Shown piece after piece: positions 35,701 through 46,460 of a stretch of DNA of 64,000 nt (the stretch's first letter is position 1; the number at the start of each line of letters is the position of its first letter). Position numbers and translations under genes: made by a program. The notes beneath the pieces were generated by a model. The model was not told where the DNA came from. It searched no databases and saw only the letters and a list, made by a program, of their open reading frames with translations. This DNA comes from Macrostomum hystrix (lineage: Eukaryota > Platyhelminthes > Macrostomidae), in assembly GCA_950097015.1 (NCBI GenBank), contig CATNEN010000003.1:10025501-10089500 (forward strand), written 5' to 3'.

Positions 35701-38082
35701 ACCCTGGAGGATGGCGCGGGCATCATCAACCTGGTCTTGAGTACGGCAGCAGTTTTTACAACGAAAGCGAACGTGTAGACCGTCACGAGCCTCAGGAGCC
35801 GCACTGGTTTCCCCAAGCGGCTCATAATGAGCTGTTGTCGAACGTTGCTGCAACAGTTTTCCGCACTGCAGTGGACACGCCCGAAGCCAATGCAGCCGAG
35901 AAAGATTATTATACTCAATTCAAGCGTTGCAAGTCGCAAATTAAACACACGACGACAGCCTTACTAAGCGAAGCGTCTCGCCAGAATGTGGAGAATAAAA
36001 TTCAAATTTGTACTGCAAACAGCTTCAGCCAATTTTTCGAACAATCTGCCATACAAATGCAACAGAAACAGGCAGAACAAGCTAAGCAGACACAAAATCA
36101 GAGAGTGAGCGAACTGTGCCAGGAAGCTGACAAGCTCAAGGCTAATGTTAGTGAAGTCTCTCGTCTTGGACAGCAGCTCGTGCTGCTCAAGCCAAGGAAC
36201 ACTGATCAAGTTAACAGACATCTCGGCCGGCTAAAAAGAAACTGCGGTGTGCTCAACGAGATTGTAAAGCAGATTCGGGTACGCGATGGGCTGTATATCC
36301 TCTTTTGTCTATCCTGTGTATCTACTCTTTGGCCATTGCACGGCACACCCAAGGGCTATATGTACAGCTGCCAGTCCATGGACTGGCGCCCCATCTAAAA
36401 ATATAACTTATTGCAGTCCACTGAAGCAATAGGAAACTTATTGTCTTGCTCAATGAGACAATTTGCTTTCATTGGGATTCCATTAATAACTCTTGGGTGA
36501 CGTTTCCGAAGCCCAACTACTTGGCTACAACCTCCCATTGTTTAGTATGGGAAGAATACCGCGATTATGTACACTGCCATTGAAACATTCAATAAAAAAT
36601 GTTTCCTTCTGCTGTGACAGCAAATGGAAGACTTAAACTCTGCACTGGCCCCTAGGGCCGTGCTCTGGGATGTGAGCTCACATAAACTCACGTCAAAAGG
36701 TTTAGAGAAGCAGATGCAGAGGGCGCATAGTACAGTGATAGGAATCAAGGATAGAGCAGAGAGAAGGGGGTGGGAGGTTTTACACAGGAGCAGTTGCTTT
36801 TCATCCTGCATTGCCATCGCTGTTGCCATGGCGTTCTCAGCCTCCTTATCGACCGTAGGACTGCCTCTTTGCTGAGCTGTACTGTTCGGCAGGCATCTCT
36901 TCTCTCCCACAAGTTGGTCGTTGGCTCTCGCGCGTCCTTAGCTATCTTTGAATCACTTCACCATGATGAGAAAGTCGTGTACATGGTTATACACACCTGT
37001 GTGAGTGTGCGCCTGCTTAACGTAACGTAACGTATCTGTCTGTGTATCGACATCGTTTGTTGGGGCTGTAGCCTAGTGGATAGGGCGTGGGACTTAAAGG
37101 CCACTGAAACAATGTGTCTTTTAGCAAGACATTTAGATGGGTACCAGCATTAGCTGGGGTAATAAAAAGTGGGTTTGGCGCCCCCCAGTCCATGGACTGA
37201 ACAGCTAGATGCCGCCTTCAGATGCGCCGGGTAATATATGAGGCTGTGCTGTCGACTGGATAACTGGCCCCATAGGGGCAGGTGAATGAAAAAAATAATT
37301 TTAATCGAAAAAATCTGTGCACATCAAAGTCAATATGTAATTTTATTTTTATGTAGGAAAAATGCAAAAGACGCTTCGACTGCGGCCACACAGAGGAACT
37401 GGACTGGCGCACCTCTTGCCGCCGAATCAACAACCAGTTCTGCTCTATCTGTTGGTCCCTGGCCTCCCAGATTCAAACCGAACGACTCGCTAGTGCCAGT
37501 CGAACTGTCCAGGGTGGGATAAAGCGAACCAAGCTGGACGAGAACAATGAAGAGACGGCTCTTGAGTACGTCAAAATCTTGGACAGAGTGGTGCGCTACG
37601 TAAAGCCGGAGCACAGAATGAAAGTTACCGTTCAGAGCATCGAACGCATCGAGAATCCAGTTCTTGATAGGCGACTCTACAACGTTTACAACGAGTTGAT
37701 TAAAAAGGACTGCGTACCTGAACTGCTAATTCACGGCACGTCGGGTGAAAACGCCGAGAGCATTATTAGGGATGGCTTTCGTATCGGAACTCGAGGAATG
37801 TATGGCGCAGGGATCTACTTTGCCACCGACACAACTAAAAGTGCGCAGTACTGCCGAGAAAACGGTCTCAAGTCGCTACTGCTCTGCGAGGTTGTCCTCG
37901 GCAAGACAATGCTGTGCCACTCGCCCAACAATAGTCTGAATTTGGACGGAATAAAAGTAGCAGGTTATGACTCCGTATTTGCTAAGAGAAACTCTAAGCA
38001 AAATGGTGGAGTAGCCAACGATGAGTACATTGTGTACCGTCAAGAACAAGCTACACCAAGATATCTGGTGAAGTTCACGTAA
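32762..38082 (+). CDS. PARP-A: zinc-ribbon / repeat / PARP catalytic protein, 4 exons, 1317 aa
   Basis: Exons 32762-34749, 34832-35156, 35364-36278 and 37357-38082 join in frame at GT/AG sites. Residues 1-105 hold clustered CxxC pairs (CKLCSHC, FCAECG, FCTQC, CVACKD, FCSECG), a tandem zinc ribbon. Residues 144-532 are 26 repeats of VALQAAQLKPPPPAP. Exon 2 is coiled-coil (SRLGRQLAFENSGNAELL). Exon 3 has GWRGHHHPG repeats, then a second coil of the same type. Exon 4 has another ribbon (CKRRFDCGH, FCSIC) and the ADP-ribosyltransferase domain. This contains IHGTSGENAESIIRDGF (His1202), GMYGAGIYFATDTTKSAQY (Tyr1230) and NDEYIVYRQEQATPRYL (Glu1299). The H-Y-E triad is complete, so transferase activity is likely. 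Target and role are unknown. The combination of domains is not one I recognise. Confidence 0.85.
33191..34357 (+). repeat. In-frame 45-bp coding repeat (26 units) in PARP-A
   Basis: Units encode V-A/V/F-L-Q-A/T-A-Q-L-K-P-P-P-P-A-P. Unit 1 has FKSPPPAP and unit 26 is shortened to FKPPSAP, so the ends are older than the core. Variants at residue 2 (Ala, Val, Phe) and residue 5 (Ala, Thr) are clustered: Val in units 11-13, Phe in 18-23. No unit breaks the frame, which suggests selection on the protein. Confidence 0.95.
35518..35738 (+). repeat. In-frame 27-bp coding repeat in PARP-A exon 3
   Basis: About seven copies encoding GWRGHHHPG, preceded by shorter GPHHR steps. Each unit gives three adjacent histidines and one Trp, possibly a metal- or nucleic-acid-binding surface (inference). 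All units stay in the exon's frame. Confidence 0.9.
36330..36398 (+). mobile_element. Tail fragment of SINE family 2
   Basis: It shares AGTCCATGGACTG followed by GCGCCCC with the copies at 37062 and 46225. It lies in PARP-A intron 3, directly after exon 3. Confidence 0.4.
36955..37032 (+). mobile_element. Fragment of the tRNA-derived SINE family 1
   Basis: ATGATGAGAAAGTC, ACACACCTGTGTGAGTGTG and CGCCTGC match the body of copies D and E. Head and tail are missing. It lies in PARP-A intron 3. Confidence 0.6.
37062..37200 (+). mobile_element. SINE family 2 copy
   Basis: The tRNA-like head GGGGCTGTAGCCTAGTGGAT is followed by TTTTAGCAAGACATTTAG, GATGGGTACCAGCAT, TAGCTGGGG and CCCCCCAGTCCATGG. 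The middle block is the CCTTxxGCAAGACACTT type of conserved core found in several animal SINEs. It is shorter than the copy at 46225. It lies in PARP-A intron 3. Confidence 0.6.
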
Positions 38083-40794
38083 ATTCAACGCTATTTTTAC
38101 CTTTAAGAATTTTTTTTCAGCGTTAACGACTTTTTCTACGACTAGAATATTTACGCTCGGCAGACTTCAAAAGTTGCCGCTCTCTAAAAAAAGTTTTTTG
38201 TACTTTTAATGTCAACGTACAAGTTTACAAACGTACGAGCGAACAAAAAAGTTCACAGAATTTTTACTTTTATAGATTGAAATTTCTTTATTAGGGACAG
38301 CTCAGATATCGGGACGCAAAATACAGGTGTTAGTAAAAAGCATTATTATATGGCCATTCATTTAGAGTAATAGCTAGCACCTAATGCTAGCACTAGCCTA
38401 TAGATATTAGCTTTAGAAGTCCATGTCATGCTTAAATTAGGGCAAAACCACCTGGCCATGCTTAAGGAATAGCCATAGCATAATGATGTGCTGGGCTATG
38501 GGTGCACCTACCCTGTTGTTCAACCTATTTTGTGCAAGTTCTCAAGTTTTTTTAAAAGATTTACATATTTTAAGCAGAAATTAAAAAATATTACTTTGGA
38601 AGCAGCTAATCTACTTACAATATCTTGCCTAACTGTTGGATGTGTACCGGTGCGTGTACCGGTAGTCATAATATTCGCGATTTCTATTTTATTAAGTCAA
38701 AGTCGACAGAACTCGTATTGCGCACTGCTTGATATATTTTTCGAATTACGCACAAACCATGTGTTATGTCATATTGTTCTCGGATATCGGCTCATACAAT
38801 ATTTTATTCTGAAAAACTCAGCTACCATCTTACAAATTAGGAATATAGAATAAAATATTTTTGTTTTTTTTCGTCCCCATGTTATAGACGATTATTAATC
38901 GCATAACCACAACGCAACACTTGATTCCGATAAATAACAAACTAATAGCAGTTTGTCGCAAATTGATTACGAAAGGCTTTTTGTATTCCTTGGTTTATTT
39001 GCTTTTTCAAAAACGAATATATAAGTTGTATATTATACGTCGCCATTTATCGTCATATGTCTAATATAAGTGCTAGAAAAATTTGGGCGTTAGTTGCAGA
39101 CTTGAATAACAAAATTTCTCAATAATTTTTTCAGTTTTGGCTAAACGATAGTACGCTTACCTTTTAACGTGATGTACAGATAAAAGGATCTACTATAGGA
39201 GCTTGTGGTAAAATAGAATGAGAGCTGGCACAATGGTCCGTATTCTAGTTTACAAAAAAGCTTAAACCTATATGATACAACTATTGATCGAAACTTCTAG
39301 TGAACAAAACGCGGTGCAGAACGTACTGTAGCTAGATGGCTTTCGAATTTCTGGAAAAAGAAAGACATCTAACCCAGATAGGTTTAGATAGAGAGACACA
39401 GAAATGCCGAGTAATATATTGGGATAGTAAAAACTACGAGAAACATAGCTCAGAATTTTTCTATTACCAATTTATATATGAAATATTATATATATTATTG
39501 CGCTTTCTAATGTAGAAAAGGAAATTCGGTTAAACGAATAATGTTTAGCAGAATCGCCGAAATGTTAGTGCAGTAGTCCTCCAGAAGAAGATCGCTGGCA
39601 AGTTGTCTCTCGATGTTTTTAATTTCGGGGGGCTGTATTGTATATGCATGGATGTAAGGCAGGCCATAGTTCATATAAAATTGACCGTATGTTAGAAATC
39701 TAATCCACGCGAAAAACATTTTATAATTCTTTTCTTTGTTTTAATGCAACGGTTTGTTAAAATGTTGTCAACCTGTACCCGCCAGACTGCTATAAATAGA
39801 ATAGTTTTTGCGAGACGACGAATGCGCTTGGCCCCCGCGTCAGAGCAGGGAAGAATCAAGGAGATTTTTAATTGTGAGTTTTTACAGTGTTTAAAGTCTT
39901 GGTTATTTGTGAGACGAAGTGGAACAAATTGAGGACAAGTGGAAAGATATAATACGAGCTAATACACGTGGTGAATAGGAATATTCGTGGAATAAACATT
40001 TTGGAATAAGTGTTTCAATTTCGTGTTGAATTGGGCAAATTCAGATCCATTTGGAAGCCTTAGTGGACTGGAAAACTTAGATCAGTGCGTATACTGCAAA
40101 TAAACAGGATCAATTTATGGGCGTCAAAGTTTGTTAGATACGCAGGTTTTTTAGTTCCAGTTATACAGAACTCCCGGTTATTCACTATTTCACCAACATC
40201 CAGCCGACTGTAACTTCTCCAAGCTGAGAATCTTATCCGTTGACTTCACAACCATTTTCGATCTTTCCCTGAGATGTGCTCATTCCGGTGCTCATAATTT
40301 TCCTCAGGACCTCAGGGCGGATCCTCAGCAGCTGCGCGGGGCATCTGAATCTCCCGGGGAACGGCTTGGGAGGATCTGCGGCATTGCAATGGTTGGCCCA
40401 GCTGTCTCGTTCGACAGTTTAATAGCCGTACTGCAGCGCCCTGCAGATAGCATATTTTCGATCATTTTCCTCTTGCTTGTTTTGAATATAATTAGAATTT
40501 TTTGAGACCTGGAATGTTCAGCTACAAAAAATAAACCTGACGATGACTTTACCTGATTTGATTTGGTTTAGTAAAACCTTTTTTTGCACGGCTGGTTTAA
40601 TAAAAGTTGTTTCACACATGACAGTAAATAAATCAGTATGTGACTAAAATTTTTTTTTTCTGTGTACATCACATATGTCATTAATATGCTATAGGGATAG
40701 GAAGTATTGTCTTGGACTAAAAGGAACATAAACAGCAGCACCGACAGGATAAGTATGTGAATAGATAAAATTGTCTGACAGTCTTCTCAGGACA
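38083..40794. other. Spacer between convergent PARP-A and PARP-B
   Basis: 2.7 kb with no supported gene. It must contain both 3' UTRs; an AATAAA-type signal for PARP-A is possible near 38850. Short frames near 38488 and 39744 show no family motifs. Confidence 0.5.
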
Positions 40795-43700
40795 TCACAA
40801 TGTCGTGAACTTGATCAAGTATCTCGGTGCGGCCTGTCTCGGATCGTACACCACAAACTCGTCATTAAGCACTCCCTGAGTTATTCTAGTGTTTCTAGGA
40901 GCGTACACGGAGTCGTAGCCTTCCGATCGTACAGTTGTCAGGTTTAGATTAGGCCGATGGGAGCGGTACACAAGCGACTTCCCAAGAAGCACATCGCACA
41001 GCAGGATCGATTTGACGCCAGTGTCTCTACTGTACTGAGCACTCTTCGTACTGTCGGTAGCAAAGTAGATCCCAGCGCCGAACATTCCCCTAGAACCGTT
41101 TCGAAAGCCATTGCAAATGATGCTCTCGGCGTTGTCTCGCGTTGTGCCATGAAGAAGCAGCTCCGGTTGACAGTCGCGATGGTGCAAAAGCCTCCGAACA
41201 TCGCGCATTCGTCTCTCCAAAACTGGGTTTTCGATTCGCTCAATATAGCAGATTGTCATGTTGATTCGATGTTCGGGCTTAGTAAATTTCATGATTCGGT
41301 CGTAAGCCTTCCAGTAGTCGGCTGAGGTTTCAGGGTCGGCTTCAGTGAGTTGCTTGCGCAAAATGGTCATTGATTGTAGAAGGCTTCCGCTGCTAATCTG
41401 AAAAATAGGAGAAAGTTGTATACTATAACTAGCTTTTTTTGCCCGTTGTTTTTGGGGCAGAAATTTAAAGCAAAGCAGTAAGCAATTCACGTCTCTGTAT
41501 TGACTTTATAGTGAAGGTCACCATTTATTTATTTACTGCATTAATGAAAAGTGAAGAGTTTGTCTAAGGGCGTTTTAAGTAAAAAATAAGTGAAAAGTTT
41601 GTCCAAACAGCCCCCTCTTGATTACTTCTTTAGAAACATGTCTCTTAGCCACTCCTCTATACAGTCAGTGGCAGATCCAGGAATTTTGTTTTGGGGCGGT
41701 CTATAAGGGGAGCGCCATGAGAATCACAGAGGGGGTGCCAGCGGCCGAAAAAGGGCGCCAGGAGCCAAGATCGGGCGCCAGCGGCTGAAAAACGGGAGCC
41801 AGCGGCTGAAAAAGGGGAGCCAGCGGCTGAAAAAGGGGCGCCAGCGGCTGAAAAAGGGGCGCCAGCGGCTGAAAAAGGGGCGCCAGCGGCCGAAAAGGGG
41901 CGCCAGTGCTGCGACTGGCGCCCCTGGTGGGGGCATCTTATTCCCATGATTAAAATTTAGGGGGGCGACTGCCCCCCCCCTAAATCTGCCTCTGTATACA
42001 GTATGCATGTACACGCGTATGCATAAGGAAAATAGCCATGGCATAACAATAACAATGTCAAAGAAACAAAATTAAACTGTTTCAGAGTTCAGAGTTAGAC
42101 AGGTCAAGGTCAATTCGTGACTACTTTTCTATTAATTGCTTGCGAGTCACCTCAAGGCCTGGGGATACACCACATTCTTCGTTCTTCCCCTTGGTGCGAA
42201 AATGAATAGGCCAGATGGAGTTCCAACACGGGAGCAGGCGACATAAAGCTGCCCATGCGAGAAGCAAGGAGTCTCCAGGTTGATGCCAGCCACCTTCAGC
42301 GACTGTCCCTGAGCCTTGTTAATAGTCATCGCAAAGCACACTCTCACAGGGAACTGCAGTCGCTTGAACTGAAATGGCAGGTCCGTGGGGATAATTGGAA
42401 TCCGGGGAACGAACACAGACTCTCCTCTGCCAGATCCAGTCATTATCGTGGCCTCAATCACGTGTGGGAAGAGCCGCCTGACTATCAGTCTGGTGCCGTT
42501 ACACAGCCTTGGCGCATTCAGGTTGCGGAGGAGCATAATTGGTGCCCCAACTTTCAGCTGCAAGTTGTGCGATGGAGTTCCAGGAGGATCTAGAGAGTTC
42601 AGAAACTCAACAGGATACTCCACAGCGGTGTCATCAGTCAACGTTGTATCAATTGACTTGTAGGTGAAAACTGCACCTGGCAACTCCTGAAGCAGTTGGT
42701 AGTTAATTTCGTTGGCGGCATCATTTCTAGGACACAGAATTGCCCTCTCTGACAGCCAGTCAACGTCAGCATATCGAACCATCAGGTTCGGGTAAACTTT
42801 TGCCTTGAGCTCCTGCACTGACTGCACAATGGTTCCGATTGTAGCGATCGATGACTGCCCATCCTCGGTGCTAATCTCCAGCAGACCATTGCCGATTCGC
42901 AATAGATTGGCAGAGAACTCATGAGCTGTTTCGTCTCCTTGAATTGTAGCTCTCATGTTTGTTCGTAGGTGCAACTTCACAACCGATGGCCACAGGTGAG
43001 ATGATTATAGGCAAGCATTAATCTCATCAGCAGGAGTGCCACGCGGAATCACAGGCAGCGTCTGTCTAAAGTCTCCAGACAGCAGCAGAGTGACACCACC
43101 CATCAGTTGATCGCCAGCCTCTCTCTTTCTTCTATCCCAGGCTGGCTGGAGAGAAATATCGACCGGAGAGCCCTGTGCACTGGGACGCCACCGCACTCAC
43201 CGCACTCAGTCTCAGTGCTGCTTGGGGGCCAGTAGACAGTCTAGGGCAGGGGTCGGCAAACTCCGGCCCGCGGGCCAGATGCGGCCCTCGAAGCTCCCAA
43301 ATCCGGCCCGTTGACCCTTCTGACATCTACAGTGTCCTGTTTCATCTCTCTCGTGTCTAATCTCTCCCGTGTCTAATCTCTCCCGTGTCTAATCTCTCCC
43401 GTGTCTAATCTCTGCCGTGTCTAATCTCTCCCGTGTCTAATCTCTCCCGTGTCTAAATTCTCCCGTGTCTCATCGCTCTCGTATCTAATCTCTCCCGTGT
43501 CTAATCTCTCCCGTGTCTAATCTCTCCCGTGTCTCATCTCTCCCGTGTCTCATCTCTCCCGTGTCTCATCTCTCCCGTGTCTAATCTCTCCCGTGTCTCA
43601 TCTCTCCCGTGTCTCAACTCTCCCGTGTCTAATCTCTCCCGTGTCTAATCTCTCCCGTGTCTAATCTCTCCCGTGTCTCAACTCTCCTGTGTCTAATCTC

Positions 43701-46092
43701 TCCCGTGTCTAATCTCTCCCGTGTCTAATCTCTCCCGTGTCTCAACTCTCCTGTGTCTAATCTCTCCCGTGTCTAATCTCTCCCGTGTCTAATCTCTCCC
43801 GTGTCTAATCTCTCCCGTGTCTCATCTCTCCCGTGTCTAATCTCTCCCGTGTCTAATCTCTCCCGTGTCTCATCTCTCCCGTGTCTAATCTCTCCCGTGT
43901 CTAATCTCTCCCGTGTCTAATCTTTCCCGTGTCTCATCGCTCTCGTATCTAATCTCTCCCGTGTCTAATCTCTCCCGTGTCTAATCACTTCCGTGTCTAA
44001 TCTCTTCCGTGTCTAATCTCTTCCCTGTCTTTTATACAGTCAATGCGGCCCGCTGTCGTCTTTTAGGCTCTCTCTTTGGCCCGCCAGCAAATAAGTTTGC
44101 CTACCCCTGGTCTAGGGGTTTGGGCTGTGTACATTCACGGCTTGAAATACAATGTACAGTCTGGGGCTTCGGCGCCCGGGGAAGGGAGGGGGTGGCTGTA
44201 ATAAAATTTGGCCCGCAGAGTGGCGGAGGGGAGTTGGGGTGGCTGTCCTCGGAAAACAAAAAGTGACTCACTTTGAGATGATGCAGCTTTGCTCTGGATT
44301 GAGTAGAGATGTTCAAAATTGACAGCATTGTTGGAAAACATGTAAAGTGTAAGTGGATCAAATTTGGAGAAAATCTGACAAAGTGGGGCGACGATATGTC
44401 GAATTGAGTGATTTTTTGACGATTTTTGAGCAGTTTTTTGCACTTTTGAGCAGGAAGGAAATGATTTTTCGGGAATTTGAGTAGCCTATTGCACTCAGCG
44501 TAGGTGGTTTTAGGTATGTGCAAAGTTTGGTGCGATTTGGTTGAGCGGTTTCGGCGTCTATAAAGACAAAAGGTTGCACACAGACAGACAGACAGACAGA
44601 CAGAGTTTTCACTTTTATATATATAGATAAGCACCAAGCATTAGACATAAATAATCACATTGTATAAGAGCAGAAAAGTTCTCACAACTCGTGGACCCCT
44701 TATCCCTTGCTAATCCCTAAGCTGAAATCTTTAGGCTGCAATGTAATGTGTGCCTACCCTATTTTTCCATGGCTGTCTTTCCTTTTTTCTCGCCTCGTTT
44801 TTTTCTAGGCCCGTGCGAGCCGCGATTGGCTAGCCCAGGCTGCCAGAATGACGCTCACACCTAGCCAGCCAGGGTTTTATCAGACCCCTTGAGCACGCAT
44901 GATTGGCTGGCCCCGGATAGGCCATGTCTTCTCGGCCGTGTCCGGGAGCAGACACGCCGCCCCTCCCCCGAAGGTTTTTATGCGTAGACCTCAAACCCTG
45001 TGTCCTGTGGTAGTTAGCGCCGCCTGGCCTGAATTCAGCCCTGCTCGCACACTAATAAACGAGGACTCTTGTTCGATTGGCAGACCGTTTTTTCAGAGCG
45101 TCCAACGAAACGATGAGGCACTTTTATTAAGCTTGCAACTGCGCACGTACCGATGATCGATTTCCGGCACCGCCTGATTCAATTGTCCGCCTCAGCGCCT
45201 GCAGTGCAATGTAGAGTGGAAACCAAGCCTTCCTAAGCTTCTGCAGCTGTTTGTGCACTCCTACGGGACAGTCAGCCTCGAGCATCAGGGTGTCTGCTGC
45301 CTCAGCAGCTGATGCCAAACGATGCTGAGTGCTTCGTATGCTCTCGTAGATCACCTCGCAATGAATTTTTCTGAATAATTTGTAAATCCCAATTAATAAG
45401 GTAACTATAATTTTGATAGCAAAAGTGCAGTGGGATAACCTTGACGGGGAAAAAGTCCGGCGGGGGGGATTTCCGGCCGACTAATGGGGTATCCCGACTG
45501 GCACATCATTTTGTGACAGTAGGCCCGCAGCCAGCGAGGAGGCAATTCTGCGCATTTCGCTGATTCCTGAGCACACACGCGCACAGACCTGTGTACATCT
45601 GCCCTGACTTTCTCATCGTGGACTCTCACTGTGCCTTAGAGGTTGGCCCTTGGTCGTTGGTCGTAAATTGCACGACAAGCCCCCAAACCTTCTCTCCGCG
45701 GCTGCGCCCCAAACGAATGCGGCTTCGCCGAGGAATCGAGCTCAGGGACCTTGGTGCGAGAGGCAGACGCGTTAGACCGATCATCTAATCACCTATCCCC
45801 CCAACAGGAGATGTAAGATTGAGTAAATTTTTCTCTGCTATGAAATTTCCTGACTTTTTCAAAAAAATTCAGTAGAAGAAACTCGAAAGAATCCGAATTC
45901 GAACAACTGACCTCCAACAGGCTCTCTTCAACGTCCGAATCGAGCCGGCAGTCGCTCTGGAAGCCGCATTGAAGCTTGGCCAGTTCCCGATGCGTCTTCT
46001 GTATCAACTTCAACTGTTCGCGGCGCCATTTGAGGGTGTAGCCGTAGGACGTCGGTGATTTTTGTGATCGTAATTTAATTGAAAGACCAACC
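40795..46092 (-). CDS. PARP-B: second PARP gene, last three exons identified
   Basis: Minus-strand exons 46092-45912, 45354-45151 and 41397-40795 have AG/GT borders and matching phases. The first opens with one base completing a codon and ends in phase 0, exactly like PARP-A exon 2. Exons 1-2 are coiled-coil (HRELAKLQCG, TLMLEADCPVGVHKQLQKLR), similar in pattern to PARP-A coils. The last exon (200 aa) has LLHGTTRDNAESIICNGF, GMFGAGIYFATDSTKSAQY and NDEFVVYDPRQAAPRYL, so the H-Y-E triad is intact. It lacks the exon-4 zinc ribbon of PARP-A. N-terminal exons beyond 46092 were not found. The 3.75-kb last intron holds a Helitron. The donor at 45906-45911 (GTCAGT) is weak. It is probably functional, but the 5' part is unsettled. 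Confidence 0.7.
41666..41994. mobile_element. hAT-like MITE nested in Helitron copy 1
   Basis: The ends are CAGTGGCAGATCCAGG and inverse CAGAGGCAGATTTAGG, flanked by perfect 8-bp duplications TATACAGT (41658-41665, 41995-42002). The inside has about eight copies of a 20-bp GGCTGAAAAAGGGGCGCCAG unit (41735-41910). Copy 2 has the same insertion with fewer units, so it predates the Helitron's spread. Confidence 0.85.
42147..43200 (-). pseudogene. Helitron helicase fragment (Pif1-like), broken
   Basis: The right part has LLSGDFRQTLPVIPRGTP, the motif after Walker B in Pif1/Helitron helicases. A stop near 43004 separates it from the 277-residue C-terminal part. That part holds [53 protein letters not shown] and [13 protein letters not shown] (motifs V and VI). 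Walker A and the Rep domain are missing. It cannot encode a working transposase. Confidence 0.88.
43247..44109. mobile_element. Non-autonomous hAT element carrying a minisatellite, inserted in Helitron copy 1
   Basis: The ends are CAGGGGTCGGCAAACT and inverse CAGGGGTAGGCAAACT, with perfect 8-bp duplications GTCTAGGG (43239-43246 and 44110-44117). Helitron copy 2 at about 62560 shows the uninterrupted site CAGTCTAGGGGTTTGG, proving the borders. The subterminal regions are rich in GGCCCG. Everything between is the 16-bp array described separately. Confidence 0.95.
43345..44035. repeat. 16-bp minisatellite inside the hAT element
   Basis: About 43 copies of TCTCCCGTGTCTAATC, with variants CTCATC, CTCAAC and TCTTCCGTG at the right end. 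The related element at 20069 carries about four longer units of the same sequence on the other strand. Confidence 0.95.
44628..45150. other. PARP-B intron sequence, partly GC-rich
   Basis: 44810-45060 is GC-richer than its surroundings, with GATTGGCTGG-type repeats and an AATAAA at 45054. It could be a solo LTR or promoter remnant, but no ends were confirmed. Confidence 0.35.
45490..45800 (-). mobile_element. tRNA-derived SINE copy C, in PARP-B intron
   Basis: Minus orientation. The head is at the right (GGGACCTTGGTGCGAGAGGC, then GCGTTAGACC), the middle has CTGACTTTCTCATCG and the tail CCCGCAGCCAGCGAGGAGGC at the left. The head is the best preserved in the window. Confidence 0.78.
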
Positions 46093-46224
46093 CTGGGGAA
46101 AGACTACGGGGTATTTCAAATACCCACTGCGAGATGTAGCCATTTCCACCATATGCGTTTTAGTGCACCTAATTAATTACATAATTGATTAATTGATAAT
46201 TGATTATAATTGATTACACCTGCC

Positions 46225-46460
46225 CCAATTGGGTCAAGATGTGCAGCCAACAGCACCAGGCTGTGGTGTTGCAGTCGCCTAACAATTGTTAACTTAATAC
46301 ACAATTGTTAACAAAGGAACAATTTGTGTCCTTTAGCAAGACACTTAATTCTGCATTGCTTCAGTTCACCCAGCTGTTAAATGGGTACCAGCATCAGCTG
46401 GGATAATTGAAGGTGGGTGTGGCGTCCCCCCAGTCCATGGGCTGAACAGCTATACTCGCA
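46225..46460 (+). mobile_element. SINE family 2 copy
   Basis: It shares CTTTAGCAAGACACTTAAT, AAATGGGTACCAGCATCAGC and CCCCCCAGTCCATGG with the copy at 37062, plus TTCACCCAGCTGTTAA, the usual core of this SINE type. The head is disturbed by an AACAATTGTTAAC inverted repeat. Confidence 0.6.

Larger units (their letters stand above)
41429..44627 (-). mobile_element. Helitron copy 1 (internally deleted), in PARP-B intron
   Basis: On the minus strand it begins TCTATATATATAAAAGTG and ends CTAG. A TGCCC/GGGCA hairpin lies about 10 bases before the end, and the insertion is between A and T. These are the standard Helitron termini, shared exactly with copy 2 at 61110. It retains only the C-terminal helicase part; no Rep nuclease motif is visible. 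It contains two nested hAT-type insertions (41666-41994 and 43247-44109). Confidence 0.9.

Noticed and set aside
35353-35853. Alternative frames of the 27-bp repeat in PARP-A exon 3
   Set aside because: Only the frame giving GWRGHHHPG joins exon 2 and exon 4 in phase.
42255-42593. 112-residue plus-strand frame, repeated at 61886-62224
   Set aside because: Antisense shadow of the conserved helicase segment.
44101-44648. 178- and 102-residue frames in Helitron copy 1, repeated at 62534-62974
   Set aside because: They are conserved because the Helitron 5' region is shared between the copies. There are no protein motifs, and the frames end in the terminal ACAG and TATATA repeats.
44747-45140. 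Possible solo LTR in the PARP-B intron
   Set aside because: AATAAA and GC-rich sequence are suggestive, but no inverted TG/CA ends with a target duplication could be fixed.
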